64,000 nt of DNA. Source: Bacillota bacterium (GTDB lineage Bacteria > Bacillota > Clostridia > Christensenellales > SZUA-584). Within the stretch, counting starts at the first letter, position 1. Each line of letters opens with the position of its first letter. The position numbers were made by a program, and so were the translations under genes. Location of the stretch: NCBI GenBank assembly GCA_023410595.1, contig JAEYPO010000001.1:62001-126000 (forward strand), in the 5' to 3' direction. Shown here in pieces: positions 51,543-60,000 of this stretch. The notes below the pieces were generated by a model that was not told the DNA's origin, made no database searches, and saw nothing but the letters and a program-made list of their open reading frames with translations.

Positions 51543-52655
51543 TTGGAAGAGAAGAATAAAAGCGTCAAGCTTCAGCGGGTAACGCTGAGAAAAATAACGA
51601 TAGACGATAAAGCACCGGAATCCGAACGCAAGGATAACGATTCCAAACGCAACAAGCTGCCCGTTTGGGCTGTCGCCGCCATGTGCGCGGCGGGAGTGCT
51701 GCTTGCCGTTGCATCGTACTTCCTGATTTTCTCAGGCCAGGGGTCGGCGGCGTCCGCAGCGACGGCCACGCCCGAAATAACGCTTGCCCCCTCTCCGTCA
51801 CCGACGCCCGTTCCTACGCCCACGCCCACGCCTGTGCCTACGGCTACGCCCGTTCCCGCGCCTTCTACGATGTGGGGGCAAAAGTTCCCCGGCAAGTTTA
51901 CGGACGGCGAAGTGCTGAGCGAGGATAACTCGTACAAGAGCGAGCATATAAACGTTACGATACAAAAGACGCAGCAAAAAGGCCTGACGTACTTCGTCGC
52001 CGATATATACATAACGGACATCGATTACTTCAGGACGGCGTTCGCCGAAAACCGTTACGGCGGCGGCCGCCGCCAGCACGCGGACGATATGTCCGCTGAC
52101 GTTGGCGCGGTATTGGCGATGGACGGGGATTATTACACTCAGAACAAGGGCCCTGTCGTACGCAACGGCATAGTATACCGCAAGGACGCCCACAAAGACA
52201 TACTCGTGATGTACAACGACGGCACGATGGAGACTTTTTTAAAGGGCGAATACGATATTGAAGCCATACTCGCCAAAGGCGTCTGGCAGATGTGGACGTT
52301 CGGCCCGCAGCTTTTAAAGGACGGCCAGCCTATGACGGAGTTCAACTCGTCCGTCACGAGGGCAAACCCAAGGGCCGCTGTAGGGTATTACGAGCCGGGG
52401 CATTACTGCTTCGTGCTGGTGGACGGCAGGCAGGGCAGCTATTCAAGGGGGCTCGATATGACGCAGCTCTCACAGCTTATGTACGACCTCGGCTGCAAAG
52501 TGGCGTTCAACCTCGACGGCGGCGGTTCGGCGCAGATGGCTTTTAATAATAAGCTTGCGAACCAGCCGTGCGGCAACTACCGGCAGATAGTCGACATACT
52601 CTATATCACCGACGACCCCGAATCCGCGCCGGCCATGCCTGAACCGAAAAAGTAG
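51543..52655 (+). CDS. Phosphodiester glycosidase (NAGPA/DUF2233) membrane-anchored protein, paralogue 3
   Basis: 370 residues, same plan as paralogue 2: RVTLRKITIDDK cytoplasmic motif, membrane helix (~38-60), Pro/Thr linker, NAGPA domain (VLAMDGDYY, VAFNLDGGGSAQMAF). Starts with TTG at 51543 after AAGGATGATTTAGA. Where paralogues 1 and 2 have VNGD/INGD this copy has MDGD. Confidence 0.88.
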   Translation: MEEKNKSVKLQRVTLRKITIDDKAPESERKDNDSKRNKLPVWAVAAMCAAGVLLAVASYFLIFSGQGSAASAATATPEITLAPSPSPTPVPTPTPTPVPTATPVPAPSTMWGQKFPGKFTDGEVLSEDNSYKSEHINVTIQKTQQKGLTYFVADIYITDIDYFRTAFAENRYGGGRRQHADDMSADVGAVLAMDGDYYTQNKGPVVRNGIVYRKDAHKDILVMYNDGTMETFLKGEYDIEAILAKGVWQMWTFGPQLLKDGQPMTEFNSSVTRANPRAAVGYYEPGHYCFVLVDGRQGSYSRGLDMTQLSQLMYDLGCKVAFNLDGGGSAQMAFNNKLANQPCGNYRQIVDILYITDDPESAPAMPEPKK

Positions 52656-52790
52656 CAGCGGGCCGCTTGACAGCTTGGAAATTATAGCTGGCAATTTAGT
52701 ATTTACGCATATAACAGGTATTCTTTCGATAAAATATTCTCCGGATGCAGCGCCGTTATTCAAAGGCCGCCAAACAGACAGGAGTATACC

Positions 52791-53873
52791 ATGGCAGACA
52801 ACATTATGAACTACGAGACAGTGACGCTGAACGAGGAAAAAGCAGCGCTGGAGATTATCGACCAGACGCAGCTGCCCAATCATGTCGAAATATTGTCTCT
52901 TACGGATATTAAAGATATTTGGAACGCCATTTACCTGCTCAAGGTTCGCGGCGCGCCGGCAATCGGCGTAGCCGCTGCCATTGGGATTTATGTAGTGACC
53001 AGCCGTTTTGTAACGGATGACTGCGAAGCTTTCCGGGCGGAATTCAAAAAGGCGAAGGATTATCTTGCGTCTTCGCGCCCTACGGCGGTAAACCTTTTCT
53101 GGGCGCTTGAACGCATGGAAAAGGTGGTGCAAAGCAACAAGTATAAATCAGTGCCCGAGTTAAAGCAGCTTCTTCACAACGAAGCGGCAGCGATCAAAGA
53201 AGAGGACGTTTGGGTCTGCAGATCAATAGGCGAATACGGCCTTTCGCTTATTAAGGACGGCGACGGCATATTAACGCACTGCAACGCGGGCCAGCTAGCT
53301 ACGGCCAAATACGGCACAGCGCTCGCGCCCATACATCTGGGCGCGGAAAAAGGCTATAAATTCAGGGTATTCACGGATGAAACGCGTCCGCTGCTGCAGG
53401 GCGCGCGGCTGAGCGCGTTTGAACTGCATTCCCACGGTATAGATACCACGGTTATATGCGACAATATGGCGTCGCAGGTGATGAAGAACGGCTGGGTGCA
53501 GGCAATATTCGTAGGCTGCGACCGCGTGGCGGCCAACGGCGACGCGTGCAACAAGATAGGCACATCGGGCGTGGCGATACTCGCTAAATACTACGGTATC
53601 CCGTTCTATGTCTGCGCGCCGACTTCCACAATCGACATGCAGACTGATAAGGGCGAGAATATTATCATTGAGGAGCGCCCGGCAGAAGAAGTGACTGAAA
53701 TGTGGTACAAAAAACGCATGGCGCCTGAGGGCGTAAACGTATACAACCCCACTTTCGACTTCGCGGATAACGAACTCATCACGGCTATCATCACGGAATA
53801 CGGCATTGCTCGTCCTCCGTACAGCCAGAGCCTCAAAGAGGTATTCGAGAAAAAGCAGCACGCCGGAAAATAG
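52791..53873 (+). CDS. mtnA: S-methyl-5-thioribose-1-phosphate isomerase
   Basis: 360 residues. RGAPAIGVAAAIG, HCNAGQLAT (catalytic Cys) and VGCDRVAANGD (catalytic Asp) are all present. It isomerises MTR-1-phosphate in methionine salvage, or the 5-deoxy sugar analogue in related shunts. No other salvage gene is in the window, so the pathway context is missing. Confidence 0.94.
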   Translation: MADNIMNYETVTLNEEKAALEIIDQTQLPNHVEILSLTDIKDIWNAIYLLKVRGAPAIGVAAAIGIYVVTSRFVTDDCEAFRAEFKKAKDYLASSRPTAVNLFWALERMEKVVQSNKYKSVPELKQLLHNEAAAIKEEDVWVCRSIGEYGLSLIKDGDGILTHCNAGQLATAKYGTALAPIHLGAEKGYKFRVFTDETRPLLQGARLSAFELHSHGIDTTVICDNMASQVMKNGWVQAIFVGCDRVAANGDACNKIGTSGVAILAKYYGIPFYVCAPTSTIDMQTDKGENIIIEERPAEEVTEMWYKKRMAPEGVNVYNPTFDFADNELITAIITEYGIARPPYSQSLKEVFEKKQHAGK

Positions 53874-53988
53874 TTTAGCGTACAATACAACTATTCAAAA
53901 ACGCGTAATGATATCAATAAAACAACAGTCTCCAGTCCGTTAGTGTAATGAACGTGGAACAGTTTCTTTTTGCTGCGATACAACTTTT

Positions 53989-55890
53989 TTATCTCTTGCT
54001 GCGCAGGCACTTTTGCTCGTATAAATGGATGTCCGCTTTATCGATCATATGCATGATGGAGAGATCTTCGTTCCACGGCTGCAGGCACCAACCATAACTG
54101 GCATTAACCGAATAGTTCTTTGCGGAGCGCTCGTTATAGATCATGCCGAAGGACTGCATGGAGAAAAGCATCGAGCGCAGAGCCGTTTCGCTAGACACCA
54201 GTCCGACACAGACAAATTCGTCGCCGCCCATGCGCGCAATTATGTCGCCGGAGCGGGAACAATGCCGCAGTATGTCTGCGATGGCCTGTATGGCTTCGTC
54301 TCCGGCGGTATGGCCATAGGTATCGTTTATGTGTTTGAGCCCGTCAAGATCCACAAAAATGACAAACACCATGCCCTGCGCGTCGGCACTCAATAGAGAC
54401 TTGACGTGTTTTTCAAGTCCTCTGCGGTTTAATACGCCGGTCAAAGGGTCATGCAGGCTTATCTCTTCCAGCGCAAAGGAATACTGTTTAAGCGCGTCCT
54501 GAGTGCGAAGGTTCTCCAGAGCCAAACGCACATTTTTCACCCAGATACGCTGCATGGAACTGCTGGAATGATCAAAGTCGAAAGCAATATACCCGAATGT
54601 GTTTTTCTTGAAATATATCGGTACGAAAACAAGCGCGGTCATATCGCTGTCCAGCGCGGGAAGCACATCCCTGGTCTTAAACCTTAAGCCGGTGTGCATT
54701 GTACCGTTCGCTATGCCCAGCATCAGCGTCATTTCACTGGGGTAGCCGTAGAAAGTATGCTTATGGTCGACAAGGCTGGCTTCATTTACGCAGAAATACA
54801 GATGCCGAAAAGCCAGCACACGCGCCAGAGACGCGAGCTGGTTGACGATATCCTGCATGGTATATGTGCCCGTGAGAAGCTCCATCATGGATGTGCTGAT
54901 GTTGTCGTAAATGCGCAGCTCGTCGGTGCTGAGCACAAGCTCTTTCATAAATTGCTTTTCGCCCACCGCCGCGGCGTCGCTGCAGCCGCATGAACCCGCT
55001 ATGACGATCTGCGAGCCGTATCTGTACTCCTTTTCCACGTGCGCGCCCGTAATTACGTCGTTTATAATTCGTACGGCGCGCCTTCCCATTTCCAGCAGAG
55101 GCTGTTTGACCGTTGTAATACGGGGCACATGGCACTGCGCGTCGCGTATACAGTCATATCCGGACAAGGCAATGTCCTCAGGCACGCTGAGGCCGCGCCT
55201 TACGAGTTCGGCATACGCGCCAAGCGCCATGTTGTCGTTGGCGCATACAATGGCCTGGGGCAGATCGCTAAAGTCCTGCAAAAACCGATTGATTGCCTCG
55301 CGCGCGCATTCTCTGCTGAAATCCCCGATAAAGACCCGGTTTTCATCATATTCGACGCCATGCTCCGCAAGAACTCTTTTATAAGTATTTAATCGGTATT
55401 CTGCATCCGGATTGCCGGGAGTGCCGGAGATGAAATTTATGCGGGTAAACTTATGTTCCGTGATGAAATGCCGTATCAGGGTTTCCATGCATCCGTTGTC
55501 CGATGAATCTACGCTGAAGGAGCCTCCGATGGACTGACCGATGCTGACCACCGGAGTGCCATAGTACGGCAGCGCTTTTTTTAAGTATTCTACTGTTTCC
55601 GCCGAAGCAATGGTATTAGCAACCACAATTATGCCGTCAAAGCCATGCATGTCCGGCAATGTAAACAGTTTTAGTTCAGCTATATTGTTTTCGTCTATGA
55701 TATATCTGACATTGGACGCAAAAAAAAGCACGGAAAAGCCCAACTCTTCGGCTTGTCCGGCAATGCCCTCACAAATCGTCTGCTGATAATTATATCCTAT
55801 GCCATTGAGAAACACCGCGATTTTAGGCCTTTTTTTAACACTGTAGTCCGGCTGCCCACGGACGTCTGTACAATATATCGACTCTGACAT
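53989..55890 (-). CDS. LacI-type ligand-binding domain fused to GGDEF diguanylate cyclase
   Basis: 633 residues. Residues ~20-300 are a LacI/GalR-type periplasmic-binding-like sensor (RPKIAVFLNGIGYNYQQTICE; AIVCANDNMALGAYAELVRRG) with no N-terminal DNA-binding helix. A middle region (~320-455) may be a GAF-like domain. The C-terminal GGDEF domain (~470-633) has intact MGGDEF and an upstream RSGD inhibitory-site motif. It should make cyclic-di-GMP in response to a sugar-like ligand in the cytoplasm. No signal peptide or membrane segment. Confidence 0.88.
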   Translation of the reverse strand: MSESIYCTDVRGQPDYSVKKRPKIAVFLNGIGYNYQQTICEGIAGQAEELGFSVLFFASNVRYIIDENNIAELKLFTLPDMHGFDGIIVVANTIASAETVEYLKKALPYYGTPVVSIGQSIGGSFSVDSSDNGCMETLIRHFITEHKFTRINFISGTPGNPDAEYRLNTYKRVLAEHGVEYDENRVFIGDFSRECAREAINRFLQDFSDLPQAIVCANDNMALGAYAELVRRGLSVPEDIALSGYDCIRDAQCHVPRITTVKQPLLEMGRRAVRIINDVITGAHVEKEYRYGSQIVIAGSCGCSDAAAVGEKQFMKELVLSTDELRIYDNISTSMMELLTGTYTMQDIVNQLASLARVLAFRHLYFCVNEASLVDHKHTFYGYPSEMTLMLGIANGTMHTGLRFKTRDVLPALDSDMTALVFVPIYFKKNTFGYIAFDFDHSSSSMQRIWVKNVRLALENLRTQDALKQYSFALEEISLHDPLTGVLNRRGLEKHVKSLLSADAQGMVFVIFVDLDGLKHINDTYGHTAGDEAIQAIADILRHCSRSGDIIARMGGDEFVCVGLVSSETALRSMLFSMQSFGMIYNERSAKNYSVNASYGWCLQPWNEDLSIMHMIDKADIHLYEQKCLRSKR

Positions 55891-56016
55891 GGAGTTCTCA
55901 ATTCTGTTTTTTTGTTATGTAATTAATAAACATAAATACTTGCTTTAAAACAAGATAATATAAATATACACCAGACATATCAAACTATCGCCAATGTAAT
56001 CAATTTTTACAATATG

Positions 56017-56034
56017 TTGTGATATTTATCACGG
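56017..56034. promoter_or_regulatory. CRP/Rex-like dyad in the GGDEF/micro-ORF intergenic region
   Basis: TTGTGA-TATTTA-TCACGG. Matches the TTGTGA-N6-TCACAA form shared by Rex and, in part, CRP operators at 10 of 12 arm positions. Regulator unknown. Confidence 0.5.
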
Positions 56035-56091
56035 TGAATTTAAGAAATGACGCCTTATTATATAAGCAAATAAAAGATTGGAGGAGATAAC

Positions 56092-56136
56092 ATGGAAGAT
56101 ACAGGTTATAACAGAATGCCGCTTATAACTGACTGA
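56092..56136 (+). CDS. Possible 14-residue peptide ORF
   Basis: ATG follows TTGGAGGAGATAAC, a strong ribosome site. The product MEDTGYNRMPLITD ends at TGA, followed after 10 bases by a long hairpin. It may be a tiny signalling or leader peptide, or the site may be the 5' part of a small RNA. No homologue recognised. Confidence 0.4.
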   Translation: MEDTGYNRMPLITD

Positions 56137-56146
56137 TTTCTAATTA

Positions 56147-56189
56147 ATGCAAAAGGCTGCGTATACTGTCATACCAGCCTTTTTGCATA
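56147..56189 (+). terminator. Long hairpin/terminator after the micro-ORF
   Basis: ATGCAAAAGGCTG pairs with CAGCCTTTTTGCAT (one extra T), with inner GTAT/ATAC pairing and a bulged C. T-rich on its 3' side, so it can end transcription. Confidence 0.75.
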
Positions 56190-56190
56190 A

Positions 56191-56250
56191 CATGATCCCC
56201 CTTCGCCGCTTTAGCGGCGGCTCAAGTCGTGAGGCTTGCCGGTGTAGATT
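56191..56250 (+). repeat. Family-B repeat, long form (B5)
   Basis: CCCCCTT, inserted hairpin CGCCGC-TTTA-GCGGCG, then CAAGTCGTGAGGCTTGCCGG. Compared with B4, paired T-A becomes C-G in the inserted stem, keeping pairing. Confidence 0.75.
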
Positions 56251-56340
56251 ACACGGCAACCCCCGCATTATTTATTCAGAGTGACAATATTGCACAGCTC
56301 TGGTAAACTTAAAGCATCTTACAACGAAAAGAGGCGCGAT

Positions 56341-57558
56341 TTGAAACGCAAAGGTTTTTTTATACGGCGTCCCCGGCAAGTCGTTAGACTTGGTAGGGTG
56401 GTAACGTGCCTGCTGACAGCAGTGCTTTTGATATTAACAGTTGGATGCGGGAATACCGACGAGCAGGGGCAGGCCTCCCAAAGCCCCGCCCTGACGACGG
56501 AGGGGAAGGATAAGCTTAAGGTGTTTTTCCTCAACGTAGGCAAGGGCGACGCCGCGCTTATAAGCATACCGGGCGGGTACTGGGTAATGATAGATACGGG
56601 CCCGGAAAAAGGCTTCGGGGAAACAGGCAGGCAGCTTATGCATAATGGCGTAGATAAGCTCTCCGCCGTGTTCGTAACTCATGGCCACTCCGACCACATC
56701 GGCGGATTGCCCGGCGTTCTCTCGATGGCAGACTGCGACGCTGTGTATACTATAGGCCAGGCGATGGGAGAGAAAAATATACTGGCGGCAAAGGCCTCGG
56801 GCGTAAATATAAGTGAGATAAATACGGGGGATACGCTCAAATTCGGGGACGCCGTTTTCACGGCGCTCGGCCCGTCGGGCAGCTATCAGGAAGAGAACGA
56901 CAACAGCCTAGTGCTTATGCTGGAATATAAGGGCGTAAAGCTGCTGTTTACGGCCGACCAGCTTTTTGCAGCGGAGCGCGATATCTTGTCCTTGGGAGAC
57001 AGGCTAAATGCGGACGTATTAAAAGTCGCGCACCACGGGCAGGACGATACGTCTTCACAGGAGTTTATAAAGGCCGTAAGTCCGCTTTACGCGGTGATAA
57101 CCACGGATATCGAAAACAAGCCTTCGCAGCAGGTCATAAATTCCATTAAGCTCGCGGGAGGTAAAACGTTCGTGCTGGGCGAAACGGGAACGATGCTTTT
57201 CGAGAGCGACGGCAGCGAATCGAGCATGTCGCCTCTGCCCGCGCCCGAAGCTGCCGCGCCCGACGTGCGCATAGACGACATGGACGTTTCGGCGGAATAC
57301 GTGACGGTAACGAACCACACCGGCGAAGCGGTGGACCTTACCGGATGGTGTATATTTTCAGAAAAGGGCAGCGATATATACTTCTTTCCTGAGGGAACAA
57401 AGCTGGATGCCTGGGCGTCCGTTAACATCTACAGCGGCAAAGCGGCAAAGACGGCTTCGGGCGGCCTTATATGGACGCAGGATAAGGTGCTTGGTAAAAA
57501 CGACGTCTGCATTCTTTACGACAGTTTCGGCCGCGAGGTCTCGTCGCGCGGCCGGTAA
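56341..57558 (+). CDS. MBL-fold lipoprotein with C-terminal lamin-tail domain (ComEC-like hydrolase)
   Basis: About 405 residues. Signal with lipobox LTVGC, then a metallo-beta-lactamase domain with THGHSDHIGG (ComEC/Rec2 C-terminal type) and LKVAHHGQDDTSS, and a C-terminal lamin-tail domain (~310-405; AEYVTVTNHTGEAVDLTGWC). TTG 56341 has AAGAGG at good spacing; GTG 56281 or GTG 56398 are alternatives. The n-region RRPRQVVRLGR is encoded by family-B repeat B6. Probably an extracellular, membrane-tethered phosphodiesterase or nuclease. Confidence 0.85.
   Translation: MKRKGFFIRRPRQVVRLGRVVTCLLTAVLLILTVGCGNTDEQGQASQSPALTTEGKDKLKVFFLNVGKGDAALISIPGGYWVMIDTGPEKGFGETGRQLMHNGVDKLSAVFVTHGHSDHIGGLPGVLSMADCDAVYTIGQAMGEKNILAAKASGVNISEINTGDTLKFGDAVFTALGPSGSYQEENDNSLVLMLEYKGVKLLFTADQLFAAERDILSLGDRLNADVLKVAHHGQDDTSSQEFIKAVSPLYAVITTDIENKPSQQVINSIKLAGGKTFVLGETGTMLFESDGSESSMSPLPAPEAAAPDVRIDDMDVSAEYVTVTNHTGEAVDLTGWCIFSEKGSDIYFFPEGTKLDAWASVNIYSGKAAKTASGGLIWTQDKVLGKNDVCILYDSFGREVSSRGR
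56361..56403 (+). repeat. Family-B repeat inside the lipoprotein gene (B6)
   Basis: TATACGGCGTCCCCGGCAAG then TCGTTAGACTTGGTAGGGTGG. In frame with the MBL lipoprotein, giving IRRPRQVVRLGRVV in its signal peptide. Confidence 0.75.
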
Positions 57559-57564
57559 ACGTCT

Positions 57565-57597
57565 CACCCCGGCAGGCCTCACAGCTTGCCGGGGTGT
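57565..57597 (-). repeat. Family-B repeat (B7, reverse), also a terminator-like hairpin
   Basis: CACCCCGGCA (57565-57574) pairs with TGCCGGGGTG (57587-57596), with the family-B loop in reverse. It may end the MBL transcript, though only AAG follows. Confidence 0.7.
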
Positions 57598-57734
57598 AAG
57601 TATAAAAGGCAGGGGCAAATACGCCTTGCCTGATATATTTTCTTTGTGTTATCCGCGTGCTTGTAATTAACTGATCCATACTGAAATTTCAAATTATGAA
57701 CAAAATGAAAACAATAATACTGAGCGGGCATTCC

Positions 57735-57771
57735 TGTAACAGTCGAGGAATTTAGACCGTCTAAATATAAT
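57735..57771 (+). promoter_or_regulatory. Candidate ECF-type promoter or operator of the NEW3 operon
   Basis: TGTAAC (57735-57740), 17 bases, CGTC (57758-57761), the AAC/CGT pattern of ECF sigma promoters. The CGTC lies in a perfect dyad TTTAGAC-C-GTCTAAA (57751-57765), and a TATAAT follows at 57766. No sigma-A -35 is seen at the right distance from it. The ECF sigma gene lies in the same operon. Confidence 0.5.
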
Positions 57772-57856
57772 GGATTTTACATTACGGGCGCGGCTTCTGC
57801 TAGGGCAGGTGCCTAAGCCTTCATATTATAAAATGTAATACTTAAGGAGGATCAAC

Positions 57857-59053
57857 ATGGTAACCGAAAATCATGCGAAACGGACTGGGATTGCGCTTAA
57901 ACTGCTGATATGCGCGGTTCTGGCATTGGGAATGGCGCTTATGCCCGGCCTTAAGACCGCGCGCGCGGACGGCGGGTTGGAGCTCAGCACCTCGTATCCC
58001 GGAATAACCGTAAAAGCGGGCACGGACGCGACGTTCACGCTCAAGGTAGCCAACGATACCGGAACGTCGCAGAGCATCGGGCTGGCCGTCAAGTCTGCTC
58101 CGGAAGGGTGGACGACGTCAATTACGGGCGGCGGGAACCCGATTTCAAAAGTTTACGTTGACAACGGAAACTCACAGAACCCCACGCTTGCCGTTTCCGT
58201 TCCGGCAGACACGGCAGAAGGCAAGTACGAAGTAGTGGTGGAGGCGACAGGCGAGACCGGAGCAGCGGATACGCTGAGCCTTGAGCTTAACGTCAGCGAG
58301 CAGGAGATAAAGCAGGGTACGTTCACCACGCAATACCCCTCCATACAGGGGCCGAGCACAGCTACGTTCCAGTTTTCCACAACGCTTACTAACAACAGCT
58401 CGGAAGACCAGTCTTACAGCTTAAGCGCTAACGCTCCCACAGGCTGGAGAGTAAGCTTCACCGCGTCAGGACAGGAGCAGGAGATAGCGAGCCTCAGCGT
58501 GCCCGCGGGCGGCAGCGTGACGATAAAAGCGACGATAACGCCTGCCTATAACGTGACCGCGGGCAAGTATACGATTAACTGCGCCGCGGTATCCGCGAAA
58601 GACACGCTTGCCGTAGACCTGGTGGTTGAGATAACTGGCACATATAATATGACTCTTACTTCGGAAAATGAAGTGCTTACCGCCGACGCGTACGCGGGAA
58701 GGGAAACTCCTATAAACCTTACGCTCGTCAACAGCGGCAGCGCCGATATATCGGGAGTCAAACTCACGGCCACGCAGCCCACGAACTGGTCCGTAAAATA
58801 TGACCCCGCCGAGATAGGCACGATAAAGGCCGGAGAAACGAAAACGGTAACGGCTTATGTAAAGGCCGCGAGCGACGCGATAGCAGGCGATTATCTCGTG
58901 ACATTTACCGCTTCCGCCCCCGAAACACAGAGCCAGAGCAGCTTCAGGATAGCGGTAAAGACGTCGACGACATGGGGGATAATAGGCGTCGCTATCATAC
59001 TCGTGCTCGTAGCCGGGCTTATAGTGATGTTCATGAAGTTTGGGAGACGATAA
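57857..59053 (+). CDS. NEW3-domain membrane-anchored secreted protein
   Basis: 398 residues. Signal peptide (KLLICAVLALGMALMPGLKTARA, ~14-36), three immunoglobulin-like NEW3 domains (e.g. GTDATFTLKVANDTGTSQS and SVPADTAEGKYEVVVEATGE), and a C-terminal membrane helix (~374-394) with a basic end. NEW3 domains often accompany ABC transporters, as here. AAGGAGG precedes the ATG. First gene of the ABC-ECF operon. Confidence 0.87.
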   Translation: MVTENHAKRTGIALKLLICAVLALGMALMPGLKTARADGGLELSTSYPGITVKAGTDATFTLKVANDTGTSQSIGLAVKSAPEGWTTSITGGGNPISKVYVDNGNSQNPTLAVSVPADTAEGKYEVVVEATGETGAADTLSLELNVSEQEIKQGTFTTQYPSIQGPSTATFQFSTTLTNNSSEDQSYSLSANAPTGWRVSFTASGQEQEIASLSVPAGGSVTIKATITPAYNVTAGKYTINCAAVSAKDTLAVDLVVEITGTYNMTLTSENEVLTADAYAGRETPINLTLVNSGSADISGVKLTATQPTNWSVKYDPAEIGTIKAGETKTVTAYVKAASDAIAGDYLVTFTASAPETQSQSSFRIAVKTSTTWGIIGVAIILVLVAGLIVMFMKFGRR

Positions 59054-59055
59054 GC

Positions 59056-60000
59056 ATGGCCGCGATAATAGTAAAAACAGAGAATCTGACAAAAAAATAC
59101 GATGATCTGGTGGCCGTCAGCGATCTCAATCTGGAGATAAAGGAAGGCGAGGTATTTGGGCTTTTAGGCCCTAACGGAGCGGGCAAGACCACGACGATAC
59201 TCATGCTGCTGGGTCTTACCGAGCCCAATGCGGGAAAGGCGGAGATATTCGGGCGCGACTGCACGCGGGACCCGATAGGAGTAAAACGTGTCGTCGGCTA
59301 TCTGCCCGACAGCGTAGCGTTTTACGACGACCTTACGGGCAGGGAAAATTTGAGGTTTACCGGCGAGCTTAACGGCATACCGCGCAAGGAGCTCGAAGAG
59401 CGTATTGACATGCTGCTCAAACGTGTGGGCATGGAAAGCGCCGCCGATAAAAAGACGCGCACGTATTCGCGGGGCATGACGCAGAGGCTGGGCATAGCCG
59501 ACGTGCTGATGAAAGACCCTAGAGTCGTCATACTGGACGAGCCGACGCTGGGCATAGACCCGGAGGGCATGAGGGAACTGCTCGTTATGATAAAAGACCT
59601 GTCCGTAAAAGACGGCCGCACGGTGATAATCTCCTCGCACATGCTTTACCAGATACAGCAGATATGCGACCGCGTAGGCATATTCTATAAAGGCAGATTG
59701 ATGGACTGCGGCGCCATAGAAGACCTTAGCGCTAAGATGCGCGAGCATGAACTCAAGTCTGTCGAGTACGCCGCCTCGCCCGATAACGCCGGACTGAAAA
59801 GCATGCTCGAAGGCATAAAGGGCGTGGAGGAAGTAACGCAGGAGCGCGGCATATATGTTGTCCATTCAAAAGACGACCTGCGCGGAGCGCTCGTCGACGA
59901 GACGATAAGAAAGGGCTATTCACTGCGGCACCTTAAGCTGCGCGGGGGAGACCTTGAGGAGATATACAGGCGCTACTTTGAAAAGGAGGGGGCGGTATGA
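59056..60000 (+). CDS. ABC transporter ATP-binding protein
   Basis: 314 residues. Walker A GPNGAGKTT, signature YSRGMTQRLGIADVL, Walker B VVILDEPTLGIDPEG, and a ~80-residue C-terminal extension typical of ABC-2 exporters. ATG 59056, two bases after the NEW3 stop. It energises the permease that follows with four-base overlap. Confidence 0.94.
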   Translation: MAAIIVKTENLTKKYDDLVAVSDLNLEIKEGEVFGLLGPNGAGKTTTILMLLGLTEPNAGKAEIFGRDCTRDPIGVKRVVGYLPDSVAFYDDLTGRENLRFTGELNGIPRKELEERIDMLLKRVGMESAADKKTRTYSRGMTQRLGIADVLMKDPRVVILDEPTLGIDPEGMRELLVMIKDLSVKDGRTVIISSHMLYQIQQICDRVGIFYKGRLMDCGAIEDLSAKMREHELKSVEYAASPDNAGLKSMLEGIKGVEEVTQERGIYVVHSKDDLRGALVDETIRKGYSLRHLKLRGGDLEEIYRRYFEKEGAV

